Of a stretch of 64,000 bases of DNA, positions 43,849 through 52,297 are shown one piece after another (position 1 is the stretch's first letter; every line of letters starts with the position of its first letter). Under the pieces are notes generated by a model. That model searched no databases. It was not told the origin of the DNA and was given only the letters and a program-made list of their open reading frames with translations. The position numbers and the translations under genes were made by a program. The stretch comes from RYN-230 sp963837515 (GTDB lineage Bacteria > Actinomycetota > Actinomycetes > Streptosporangiales > Streptosporangiaceae), in NCBI GenBank assembly GCA_963837515.1, contig CAWINT010000013.1, positions 62,001 to 126,000 of the forward strand, given 5' to 3'.

Positions 43849-44739
43849 ATGCGCGCTCAGTTTCGGGTGAGCCGATGGACCCGGGGACCGCACGACCGGC
43901 TCTACGTCAGCACATCCGGCAACCGGGAAGTCGGCTGGCACGATCTGCGGACTGGCCGCGAGTCGCTGCAGTTACCCGAGATGCGGCCAGAGTTCCGCAT
44001 CGCCGTCGAGCGGTGGAAACGGGAGCACCTGGGCGGGCTGGCCAGCTCCGGGAGCCCGGCCCCGGGCCGCCCACCAGAAACCGCCCGATCCCGCCTGCCG
44101 GCCGCCGCCTTCTCCAGCACCACGGACCTGGCCAGCCGGAAGGCGGGCAGCGGGCCGGCTCTCCGGGCCCGGCAACTGCAGATCCGTAATCCACTGCTGC
44201 GCGGCCTGGCCGCGGCGGCTGGACTGCGGGCACCGGACCGGGCGTGGCGGATCGGCGCGGCCGGGGAGGTGGCAGTCGGGCGCCGCCTGGACCGGCTGCG
44301 CAAGCATGGTTGGCGGGTCCTGCACAGTGTCCAGCTTGGTCGCGGCGGAGATATCGACCATCTGGTCATCGGTCCGCCGGGCGTGTTCACGGTAAACACC
44401 AAGCATCACCCGGGCGCCCGGGTGCGCGTCGGGCGGGCGGTGGTGTTCGTTCGTGGCAATCGGGTGGATCACATCACTCAGGCCCGGCAGGAAGCGGCCC
44501 GGGCGCGGATCGCGCTCACCGCCGCGGCCGGCTGCCCCGTCAACGTGCAGCCGCTGATCGTCATCCACGGTGCCAACGTGTCCGGCTGGGCGCTCCGCCG
44601 TCCACAGGGGGTGAAGGTGCTGCCCTCGCGGGCCGCGGCGTGGTGGCTACGGTCGCCGGGCCGTGCGCTGCTGCGGCACGACGAGATTGAGGCGCTGTAC
44701 GCAACGGCGTGCGACCCGGCGACCTGGCGCTCGGCATGA
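43849..44739 (+). CDS. NERD-domain (nuclease-related) protein
   Basis: 296 residues from ATG 43849, with GGAGG eight bases upstream. The NERD core is in the second half: WRIGAAGEVAVGRRLDRLRK, GDIDHLVIGPPGVFTVNTKH (Asp and Lys of the restriction-like fold) and RVDHITQARQEAARARIAL. The N-terminal ~90 residues (DRLYVSTSGNREVGWHDLRTG) resemble a short beta-rich DNA-binding module. NERD proteins are predicted nucleases, often in mobile elements or defence regions. It is the last gene before the element boundary at about 45.0 kb. Confidence 0.8.
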   Translation: MRAQFRVSRWTRGPHDRLYVSTSGNREVGWHDLRTGRESLQLPEMRPEFRIAVERWKREHLGGLASSGSPAPGRPPETARSRLPAAAFSSTTDLASRKAGSGPALRARQLQIRNPLLRGLAAAAGLRAPDRAWRIGAAGEVAVGRRLDRLRKHGWRVLHSVQLGRGGDIDHLVIGPPGVFTVNTKHHPGARVRVGRAVVFVRGNRVDHITQARQEAARARIALTAAAGCPVNVQPLIVIHGANVSGWALRRPQGVKVLPSRAAAWWLRSPGRALLRHDEIEALYATACDPATWRSA

Positions 44740-44794
44740 TCTTGGCGCTCCGCAGGTAAGGCGTCCGGGTAGCCCGGCACCCGGGTCAGCAGCG

Positions 44795-44835
44795 GGCACG
44801 CGGTCAGGACCAGGACCAGGCACGCGGTCAGGACC
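44795..44835. repeat. 17-bp direct repeat near the element boundary
   Basis: GGCACGCGGTCAGGACC occurs at 44795-44811 and again at 44819-44835. It lies ~170 bases before the serine recombinase start, where an attachment site would be expected. I cannot identify the core dinucleotide. Confidence 0.4.
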
Positions 44836-44992
44836 GGTCACGCGGATCAGGCTGCGTAAGGCTCGGGAGTCGTCGTCCAGGTGAGCCCAGCCGGTGAGGT
44901 CCACCGCAAGTTTCCGGGGCGTGGCTGCCGAAGCTTCCACCGCGTGTGGGTCTTGAGCCGGTGGTGCCGACGGCACTCCGGCTCCTGATTCT

Positions 44993-45005
44993 TATAATAA
45001 CACAT
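44993..45005 (+). promoter_or_regulatory. consensus -10 box of a leaderless recombinase transcript
   Basis: A perfect TATAAT at 44993-44998 ends 7 bases before ATG 45006, so transcription should begin at or next to the start codon. No clear -35 box is present. The region is strikingly AT-rich for this genome. Confidence 0.6.
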
Positions 45006-45461
45006 ATGGTGGTTAATCACGCAGGCCAGGCGAACCGGACCCGCGGCAACCGCGCTGTCATCTACGTGCGCGAGTCGCTAGACACCTGGGGCGATGCCCG
45101 GGCGGTGGAGCGGTTTGAGGAGCAGTGCCGCCGTCTGTGCGAGGCGCGGGATTTGACGGTGCTGCGGGCGCTCCGGGACAACGATGTGCGGGCCAGCAGC
45201 CGCAACAAAGGCGCCGGGTATGCCGAGGTGCTGCGCCTGCTGCAGGCGCGGGAGACCGATTACGTGGTCATCCCCGTGGTCAACCGGTTCTTCCGCAACC
45301 TGCGCGACCTGGAAGACGTGATCGACATCTGCCTGGAGACCGGCGCCGCGCTGGTCGCCGCGTCCGGGGAGATCGACCTGTCGCATGATCAGGGGCGGCT
45401 GGTGGCCCGGCTGCTGACCTCGGTGGCGAAGGCGGAGACCGAGCGCAAGGGCGCCCGGCAC

Positions 45462-47869
45462 CAGGACTCCTGACATAGCGGCTTGCTGACGGGGTGTGAT
45501 TGGATCCCGGCCTCGGCCCTGGCCTGGACTTATTGCCTTGTTTCTCTGCGTTTTCCCGCGTGTCGCGGGGGTCTTGGCGGGCCGGTTCCTGAGAAAATTA
45601 GTGCAGTGGCCGGGCGGGCCGGGATGGGGTGGATGATGGCGGGGATGCTCACCCAGATCCCTTTGCCGCTGCTGCCCGCCGGGGCTGCCGAGATCGCGCC
45701 CGGGGTCGGGCTGGTCACCGGCGACGGCGGTGGCGGGCTGGTGTCGGTGCACGGGCTGGCCACCTTTGCCTGGGATGCCGGGGATGAGGCGGGCCGGCGG
45801 CTGGCCGCGGTGCAGCTGGTCCGGCTGCGCGCGGTCAGCCAGGCGCAGGCCGCGGCGGCGTTCGGGGTGGACCCGGTCACGGTGTGGCGGTGGGATCAGG
45901 CGCTGGCCGCGGGCGGGGTGGCCGGGCTGGTCCCGGCCCGGCGGGGCCCGAAGGGGGCCTCGAAGCTGACCGCGGAGCTGGTGGAGCGGATCGCCGGGCT
46001 GGAAGCGGCGGGGGCGACCTTGCGGGAGATCGCCGCGGCGACCGGGGTGTCAACGTTCAGCGTGCGCAACGCGCTGGGCCGGGTCCCGTCCGCCGGGCAG
46101 GGCGCGGCGGCTGGCGCGGCCGCCGGGGAGCCGCTGCCGGTGCTGCCGGATCCGGTGCCCCGCGATGCGGAGCGGGCGCTGGCCCGGTGGGGGCTGCTGG
46201 GTGAGGGCGCCGTCCCGGTGTTCACCCCGGGTGCCCGGTATCCGCTGGCCGGGCTGCTGCTGGCGCTGCCGGCGCTGGAGGGCACCGGGCTGCTGGCGGC
46301 GGCCCGCGAGGTCTACGGCCGGGTCAAGGACGGGTTTTACGGGCTGACCGCGACGCTGCTGACGCTGGTGTTCCTGGCGCTGGCCGGGGAGCCGCGGGCC
46401 GAGGGCGCCACGAGGGTGCCGCCCGCGGCGCTGGGCCGGGTGCTGGGCCTGGACCGGGCCCCGGAGGTCAAGACGATCCGCCGCAAGCTGGGCGAGCTCG
46501 CCGCCGCCGGGAAGGCGGCCGGCCTGGTGATGGCGCTGGCCCGCCGGCACGCCGCGGCCCGGCCGGATGCGCTGGGGTTTCTCCACGTGGATGGGCATAC
46601 CCGGGTCTACTGCGGGACACGGACCGTGCAGAAGACCCATGTGGCGCGGCTGAAGTTCCCCGCGCCCGCGACGATGGAGACCTGGGTCACCGATCAGGAC
46701 GGTGATCCGGTGTTCATGGTGGTCGCCGAGCCGTCGGACTCGCTGGCCGGCGAGCTGCGCCGGCTGCTGCCCCAGCTGCGCGGCATCGTGGGCCAGGGGC
46801 GGCGGGTGACGGTGTGCTTTGACCGGGGCGGCTGGTCCCCGGCGCTGTTCGCCGACATCACCGCGGCCGGGTTTGACCTGCTCACCTGGCGCAAGGGCCC
46901 GGCCCCGGACCTGCCCGCCGGCCAGTTCACCACCGTCACCTGCACCGATGACCGGGGCCGCGCCCATCAGTACGAGCTCGCCGACACCACGGTGACCCTG
47001 CCCATCAGCGAGGGGCCGCGCAAGGGCCAGACCGTCACGCTGCGGCAGGTCACCCGCCGCGCCCCCGCCAAGGCCGGCGCCACCCGGCAGATCCACACGC
47101 TGACCTCCCGCACCGACCTGGCCGCCGGGCAGGTGTGCTGGCGGATGACCTCGCGGTGGCGGGAGGAGAACTACTTCCGCTACGCCCGCACCCACTTCGC
47201 CCTGGACGCCCTCGACTGCTACGCCGCCGCCCCCGACGACCCAGCCAGGCTGGTGCCCAACCCGGCCAAGAAGGCCGCGGCCGCGCGGGTCAGGCAGGCC
47301 GGAGCCGCCGCCCAGGCCGCCGGGACGGCCCGGGACACGGCGCTGCTCCAGCTGCGCAGCCCCGCCCCCGGCCAGGCCGCCTGGATCACCAACCAGGTCA
47401 TCAACGCCCTGGCCGCCCCGGTCGAGGCCGCCTGGCACGAACTGGACGACGCCGGCCAGACCGCGGCCGCCACCCCGGCCCGGGTCCCGCTCGGCACGCT
47501 GGCCCCGGACATGGTCCGCCTGGACGCCGAGACCAAGCAGATCACCCACGCCATCCGGATGGCCGCCTACAACGCCGAAACCGCCCTGGCCCGCGCCCTG
47601 GACGGCCGCTACTCCCGCGCCAGCGACGAGGCCTACGCCCTCATCCGCGAAGCCCTCACCATCTCCGGCGACATCCACCCCGGCCCCGGCCAGCTGCTCA
47701 TCCGGCTCGACCCGCTCACCGCGCCCCGGCGCACCCAGGCCCTGGCCGCCCTCTGCGACCAGCTCACCGCCGCCGGCGCCTGCTACCCCGGCACCGACCT
47801 CGTCCTGCGCTACGAGGTCAAATCCCACCCAAGCCCTGCATAAACAATCTCCCTATGTCGGGAGTCCTG
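45462..47869 (+). mobile_element. 2.4-kb insertion sequence with 17-bp inverted ends and 5-bp target duplication
   Basis: The left end CAGGACTCCTGACATAG (45462-45478) and right end CTATGTCGGGAGTCCTG (47853-47869) are inverted with one mismatch. GGCAC flanks both sides (45457-45461 and 47870-47874), a clean 5-bp duplication of the target. One large transposase gene fills the element. The family could not be assigned; a transposase over 700 residues and 5-bp duplication are unusual together. Confidence 0.92.
45633..47843 (+). CDS. DDE-type transposase of the insertion sequence
   Basis: About 736 residues from ATG 45633; ATG 45624, 45636 and 45645 and a longer frame are alternatives. An N-terminal helix-turn-helix is visible (RLRAVSQAQAAAAFGVDPVTVWRW), written here as QAQAAAAFGVDPVTVWRW, with a second one (TLREIAAATGVSTFSVRNAL). 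Candidate catalytic acids are FLHVDGHTRVYCGT, TVCFDRGGWSPALF and RWREENYFRYART, an acidic triad on an RNase H-like fold. The C-terminal ~230 residues are helical and Ala-rich. It cuts and joins the element ends. Intact, so the element may still move. Confidence 0.85.
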   Translation: MMAGMLTQIPLPLLPAGAAEIAPGVGLVTGDGGGGLVSVHGLATFAWDAGDEAGRRLAAVQLVRLRAVSQAQAAAAFGVDPVTVWRWDQALAAGGVAGLVPARRGPKGASKLTAELVERIAGLEAAGATLREIAAATGVSTFSVRNALGRVPSAGQGAAAGAAAGEPLPVLPDPVPRDAERALARWGLLGEGAVPVFTPGARYPLAGLLLALPALEGTGLLAAAREVYGRVKDGFYGLTATLLTLVFLALAGEPRAEGATRVPPAALGRVLGLDRAPEVKTIRRKLGELAAAGKAAGLVMALARRHAAARPDALGFLHVDGHTRVYCGTRTVQKTHVARLKFPAPATMETWVTDQDGDPVFMVVAEPSDSLAGELRRLLPQLRGIVGQGRRVTVCFDRGGWSPALFADITAAGFDLLTWRKGPAPDLPAGQFTTVTCTDDRGRAHQYELADTTVTLPISEGPRKGQTVTLRQVTRRAPAKAGATRQIHTLTSRTDLAAGQVCWRMTSRWREENYFRYARTHFALDALDCYAAAPDDPARLVPNPAKKAAAARVRQAGAAAQAAGTARDTALLQLRSPAPGQAAWITNQVINALAAPVEAAWHELDDAGQTAAATPARVPLGTLAPDMVRLDAETKQITHAIRMAAYNAETALARALDGRYSRASDEAYALIREALTISGDIHPGPGQLLIRLDPLTAPRRTQALAALCDQLTAAGACYPGTDLVLRYEVKSHPSPA

Positions 47870-47874
47870 GGCAC
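47870..47874. repeat. right copy of the IS target duplication (GGCAC)
   Basis: Identical to 45457-45461 at the left end. Joining the two flanks through a single copy restores the recombinase reading frame exactly, which proves the insertion point. Confidence 0.9.
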
Positions 47875-48962
47875 CGGGACGCCAACGAACAGGCCGCCCG
47901 CGCGGGCAAGCGCCGCACGGGAACCCCCCGCCCGTTCGGGTACGCCGAGGATCATGTGACCCGCCATCCGGCTGAAGGGCCAGCGGTGGCCGAGGCGTGC
48001 CGGGCGCTGCTGGGCGGTGGCACGCTCAGCGGTGTCATGCGGGAATGGGACCGGCTGGGGCTGCGCCCGCCGCAGGCCGAGACGAAGCGGGCCACCAAGG
48101 GGTGGAGCCGTAACAGCGTGCGTACCATCCTGCTCAACCCCAGGATCGCCGGGCTGAGCGCCTACCGGGGCGAGATCGTGGGGGTGGGTGAGTGGGAGCC
48201 GCTGGTGGGCGAGGAGACCTGGCGGGCGGTGCGCGCCATCCTGGAAGACCCGGGGCGTAAGCCTCCGCGCGGGGTGCGGACGCTGCTGGGCGGACTGGCG
48301 CACTGCCCGTGCGGGAACGTGGTCACCGGGATGCCTTCGCACACCGGGCATCACATCTACCGCTGCGCCCCGGCCACCCGTAACCACGCGTATGCGGGCG
48401 GGCATGTGGCCCGGCAGGCCGCCGTGGTGGAGGACTTCATCGAGCGGGCGGTGATCGCCCGCCTGTCCCGCCCTGACGCTGCGGATCTGGTGGCCGCGCC
48501 GGAGCGCGGGGTGGATGTGGCCGGGCTGCGCGAGGAAGCAGCGGCGATCAGGGCCAACCTGGAGGAGATGGCCGCCGACCGGGCGGTGGGGCTGCTCACC
48601 CGCGCCCAGATGCTCGCCGCCACACAGCGCGGCAACGCCCGCCTGGAGGAGATCGCCGGCGAACTGGCGGACGCGGCACGCGAAAGCGTGCTGGCCCCGC
48701 TGCTGGCCGCTGAAAACGCCGCCACGGTGTGGGAGTCACTGGACCTGGCCCGCAAGCGCGCGGTCATCAAGACGTTGATGACCATCACCCTGCACTCGCC
48801 CGGCCGGGGCGCCCGCCGCGCGTTCGACCCCGCCACCGTCGAGGTCACCTGGTGCCAGGACGATCAGGGCGAGGAAGCGCACAAACGGGAAGAGTGAACG
48901 CCAAAATCACCGACCTTCCGCTGTTTCAAGCCGGGGACTGCCACGCACCTGTAGGACGATAT

Positions 48963-49730
48963 CTAGCCGCCCTCGGCGGAGAAGAATTCTCCTTTACGGC
49001 CGGTGTCCTCGTCAGGGCTGCCCGGCTGTTGGAGGAGTTGGATTACCTGACCGTCATCAAGCCGGATCTGTACCGTCAGCGGGTCTTGTTCCGGGATCTC
49101 GACATTCTGGATCGTCCGCCCGACAACGGTTTCGAGCTCGAACCCAAGATCGGCAGTGCGAAGGGCGTCGAGCTGGATGAGCGCGTAGCGGAGTTGCTTT
49201 CGTGCCGTCTCGCTGATCGAAGCAACCTTGACGACATCCAGGCGATCGACAGTGGACTGATAGGTGAGGTCAACTACGCATTCATCGACGAGTCTTTCTT
49301 CATGCGCTGGAACCGGAACGTAACCTATGACCCGACCTGCGAGCAGGTTCCCACGTCCGCCCCGAAGCTCGCTCGGATCAACGAGGGGGCTGACGGAGAG
49401 CGTTCGGTCGAGCGTGGTGTCAGCTGTAGCTTCAGCCTCAGCGCGCTCCGTGGCCATCCCGCCCTTCTGCAGCTCACGAACACGTTGATTCCACTGCTTG
49501 TCAAGCTGGCAGTCATGGGTCAAGACCATGGCAAGCCCGATTCCTGCAGCGATGCCGAGTGATCGTTCGCCGTCCCAGGCGTTGTCGATCTGGACGAAGT
49601 GCGCGTCTATCGGCTCCCATTGGGGTGGGCTGTGACGATCCTGAGCGATGATCCGCGATAGCCCGCAGAGGACTATGTCACCTTGCCGTGGCTGTTCATG
49701 CCACGCGTAGAAGTCCTCTGGCCGCATCAT
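48963..49730 (-). CDS. unassigned protein, third gene of the TIGR04255 operon
   Basis: 255 residues; its ATG overlaps the stop of the HTH gene (ATGA). It is mixed alpha/beta with many acidic residues: QPRQGDIVLCGLSRIIAQD, GLAMVLTHDCQLDKQWNQR, ADLGFELETVVGRTIQNVE and LDDGQVIQLLQQPG near the end. A conserved-looking HDCQLD block with nearby Cys and His could be a metal or catalytic site. I do not recognise the family. Coupling to the two upstream genes implies equal production and a joint function. It is convergent with the recombinase. Confidence 0.7.
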   Translation of the reverse strand: MMRPEDFYAWHEQPRQGDIVLCGLSRIIAQDRHSPPQWEPIDAHFVQIDNAWDGERSLGIAAGIGLAMVLTHDCQLDKQWNQRVRELQKGGMATERAEAEATADTTLDRTLSVSPLVDPSELRGGRGNLLAGRVIGYVPVPAHEERLVDECVVDLTYQSTVDRLDVVKVASISETARKQLRYALIQLDALRTADLGFELETVVGRTIQNVEIPEQDPLTVQIRLDDGQVIQLLQQPGSPDEDTGRKGEFFSAEGG

Positions 49731-50524
49731 TGGTAGCCTCGCCGACTTCTGCGTACTGGTTCGTCTGGCATCAACCGTTCCGCCTTGGTGAGGTCCTGCT
49801 CATACTCCGACTCCGGGCGCAGCGTGGCCGCCCTGCCGATTGGGTGGAGTTCTCCCCGCAAGTAGGCTTCGAGCGCCCGTTGGTGCAGTGGCCGCTTCCT
49901 TGTCCGGCGCTGCTGGATCGTTACGGATGGGGTGGCGCCCTGGAGCACCTTCCATTCGTGAACGCGGCTCAGACGACCGGCGGCGATGTGGTCTAGAAGG
50001 TCCTGTCCACCGGAGCGGCTCAAGAGCACCTCGGTGGCCCGGCCCGATTCGGTCGCCTCGATGTCACGGACGACATTCGCGAGCAGTTGGAGACGCTCCA
50101 GTTTGTCCGCGCTGGGGGTTGCGACGCCCTTCACCCAGGCGCTCAGGGATCGCCGATCAACACCGATGGCCCGAGCAATCTGCTCGCGGGTAAGGCGCGT
50201 CCGCCGCGCGATCTCGTCACGCAGGTTCTGCACGTCCTCCCGCACAGGGCGAGGAGGGCCGGAGTACGTGATGCCCGTATCCGTCGAGCTGACATACGTC
50301 TGCCAGAACCGGCTGCTCTCCCAGCTGATAGAGGCGCCTGTCGTCCGCTCGGCCCCAAGCAGCAAATCGTCGATATCTTGGACAACGACCGGCATCCCGA
50401 GTCTCGTCGTTGTTGAGGACTTCGAGTCGAACAGCGTGTCGGCAAGGGGAAGCATCGACCAAGGTCCCAAGACGTCATGATCGTCATGTTGAGGCGCCGG
50501 TCTGGCGTAGATGCGCGGACTCAT
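49727..50524 (-). CDS. HTH (Xre-like) domain protein, second gene of the TIGR04255 operon
   Basis: 265 residues; the ATG overlaps the upstream stop. The N-terminal ~95 residues are unassigned (SMLPLADTLFDSK, GMPVVVQDIDDLLLGAERTT). The middle is a helix-turn-helix: DEIARRTRLTREQIARAIGV then DRRSLSAWVKGVATPSADKL, a good lambda-repressor-like pattern. The C-terminus is basic (QQRRTRKRPLHQRALEAYLRG). It could be a regulator of the operon or a DNA-binding subunit. It is similar in place to antitoxin-like partners, but no toxin is recognisable. Confidence 0.75.
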   Translation of the reverse strand: MSPRIYARPAPQHDDHDVLGPWSMLPLADTLFDSKSSTTTRLGMPVVVQDIDDLLLGAERTTGASISWESSRFWQTYVSSTDTGITYSGPPRPVREDVQNLRDEIARRTRLTREQIARAIGVDRRSLSAWVKGVATPSADKLERLQLLANVVRDIEATESGRATEVLLSRSGGQDLLDHIAAGRLSRVHEWKVLQGATPSVTIQQRRTRKRPLHQRALEAYLRGELHPIGRAATLRPESEYEQDLTKAERLMPDEPVRRSRRGYQ

Positions 50525-51324
50525 CGCTTAGCCCCGAACTCGTCGAGGAATGCATCGGTGACCGCCCACCGAAAGAACGTGTAGATGTGATCACAAAACT
50601 CGGAGACCCTGCCGCCGATGGCGGCGAGGTCAAAGTCATCGGGTTGCGAGGTGTAGTGGTCCAAGTCCAGCACCCACGACGGTTCTGGCGCTGGTTCGAT
50701 CCCAGGGTCATACGTAGCTCCGGCGGGAAGTCGACCCCACCGGCCACGAAGCTGCGAACCATCGTCGAGGCGGAAAAGAGTATCTGAGAGTGCATGTACT
50801 AGATCGACATTGCCTAGCAGCGTCTCGTCACCAGCGAGGCCCAGGACTTCAGGACGCACAAATCGCGCAAGCTGGGCAAGCTGGTCGCCCGTCAGCCTGT
50901 CGACGTACCGGACGCCAACCCGGTCGCACACGTTCGGATGCAGCCAACCTTCGAGCGCGTGGAGGACGACAGTCAGCCGAGCAAGGAAGTCGCTGCGCCG
51001 GGTGTACCGCTTGGCCGAAAGTGCGACGAAGGTAGGCGCGAGGGTGACCTGCCAGGCGTCGGGGTCCTTCGTCTCGAAACGCCAGACGGTCCCGGCGTCC
51101 TGGGGTTGGGGGCCGCCCGGCCCGATCATCACTCCAAGTTGGCGCTCCTGACGGAGAATCGGGTAATCAGCCCGAATCTCCTCCTGGAAATTCGCCACGA
51201 ACGAGTTGTCCTCGATCTTCATCACCGCAGGGAAGCGCACCTGAGCGATCACATTCACCAAGGGAGCCCTGGTCAACGGGACTTCGGAGGCCGATGGTCC
51301 GAACGGGGTCGTCTTCCTGTTCAC
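50521..51324 (-). CDS. TIGR04255-family protein, first gene of a three-gene operon
   Basis: 267 residues from GTG 51324. The start block VPLTRAPLVNVIAQVRFP and the later WRFETKDPDAWQVTLAPTFVAL, SDFLARLTVVLHALEGWL and RVGVRYVDRLTGDQL are typical of the sporadically distributed TIGR04255 family, of unknown function and common in accessory regions. The C-terminal helix (FCDHIYTFFRWAVTDAFLDEF) is characteristic. It is followed by two ATGA-coupled genes. The start has GGGAAG directly against it rather than spaced, so initiation may be weak or leaderless. Confidence 0.8.
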   Translation of the reverse strand: MNRKTTPFGPSASEVPLTRAPLVNVIAQVRFPAVMKIEDNSFVANFQEEIRADYPILRQERQLGVMIGPGGPQPQDAGTVWRFETKDPDAWQVTLAPTFVALSAKRYTRRSDFLARLTVVLHALEGWLHPNVCDRVGVRYVDRLTGDQLAQLARFVRPEVLGLAGDETLLGNVDLVHALSDTLFRLDDGSQLRGRWGRLPAGATYDPGIEPAPEPSWVLDLDHYTSQPDDFDLAAIGGRVSEFCDHIYTFFRWAVTDAFLDEFGAKR

Positions 51325-51511
51325 CTTCCCAATATACTTCCCATCTAGTCGACTGGGAACCTGTGCACCACATGCCGGAGCCCAGCCCGCCCTTGGCGAA
51401 CCACAATCCGCATCAAGGGGTCGCCTCACAGGGTGCAACCCGAGTGTCGGAGAGGCCCAGTACGCTTCCCCGGCCAGGGATGGAGCCGAGTGGAACAGGA
51501 GGTGTGGGCGG

Positions 51512-52258
51512 GTGGAGGACGCCGTGACGCGACGATGGGAGCGCGAGCAGGATTTCCTCGGGCTGGCACGGGACACGCCGGAGGGGACATTCGCGCGCGG
51601 CGGGCTCGCCGCGCTGGCCGTGGCGCCCACCGTGCGTATCGCCGTCCTCCCGGGCGATCCCTCGGCACAGCCGGTGCCAGCCGAGACGCCGGAGACTGTG
51701 GTGCCGAAGGAGATCAGGCTCCCGGATGATGGTCGTCCGTTGCCGTATGCTGCGGTGGTTCGCGGAACGTCGAGCGGGTACGTGGCGTTTACGGTGGGCG
51801 CGGATGCCCTGTGGGAGAGGTTCCACGCGGTGTGCTGGCACGGGGGCGTGGACGTGTTCCTCGGCCGAGAGGGCGGCCAAGCGTGGGACCTCGGTCCGAG
51901 CTTCAGCGGACGCGTGATCTTCCTCCAGCGGTCTATGAGGTGGGCTTGGGGAGCGTTCGACTTCCAGCGCCAGATCGTCGAGCGGTGCGAGGTGGCCGGT
52001 CCGTTCCGCGCCATCGTGGGGATCGCGGACACGGACAAGGCGCCGCTCGGGGACCTCGCTGCAGGATGGCCTGAGCCAGGATCCGGGTTTGGATGGGGCG
52101 CCCCGACCGCCATCGAACCGCAGATCTTGCTGGTGGAGGACCTGGAGACGTGGCCGGACGAGAAGGGCGTCGAGGAGCTGGCTCTCCGGTTCGGAGCCCG
52201 GATCGACCTGGCGTTCGGGGGCAACGGGACGCGGCACCTGGCCCGCCCCGGAACGTAG
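51512..52258 (+). CDS. unassigned protein paired with a DUF4062 gene
   Basis: 248 residues from GTG 51512; its upstream region is shared with the minus-strand TIGR04255 operon. The protein is soluble and beta-rich, with many Trp: LWERFHAVCWHGGVDVFLG, RSMRWAWGAFDFQRQIVER and ILLVEDLETWPDEKGVEEL. I see no known motif, signal or membrane segment. The DUF4062 gene starts 40 bases after its stop, so they are probably one transcript. Its role may be to sense or to regulate the DUF4062 effector. Confidence 0.65.
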   Translation: MEDAVTRRWEREQDFLGLARDTPEGTFARGGLAALAVAPTVRIAVLPGDPSAQPVPAETPETVVPKEIRLPDDGRPLPYAAVVRGTSSGYVAFTVGADALWERFHAVCWHGGVDVFLGREGGQAWDLGPSFSGRVIFLQRSMRWAWGAFDFQRQIVERCEVAGPFRAIVGIADTDKAPLGDLAAGWPEPGSGFGWGAPTAIEPQILLVEDLETWPDEKGVEELALRFGARIDLAFGGNGTRHLARPGT

Positions 52259-52297
52259 GCGCGCAGGTCAACCGGAGATGACAGCGCGAGAGGACGA

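Larger units (their letters stand above)
45006..48897 (+). pseudogene. large serine recombinase/integrase, interrupted by an insertion sequence
   Basis: Removing 45462-47874 (IS plus one target copy) restores one open frame of 492 residues. The N-terminal resolvase domain has NRAVIYVRESLD (catalytic Ser), VIPVVNRFFRNLRDLEDVID and VAKAETERKGARH; the join gives ARHRDANEQAARAGKRR. The recombinase domain (WSRNSVRTILLNPRIAGLSAY) and a zinc-ribbon segment (LAHCPCGNVVTG, YRCAP) follow, then a coiled coil (LREEAAAIRANLEEMAADR). Such enzymes integrate and excise elements at att sites without host factors. The insertion separates the catalytic from the DNA-binding domains, so the enzyme is dead. It marks the left end of the accessory region. 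Confidence 0.9.

Noticed and set aside
46050..47828. Minus-strand frame of 592 residues inside the IS
   Set aside because: Antisense to the transposase and dominated by Gly/Gln/Arg.
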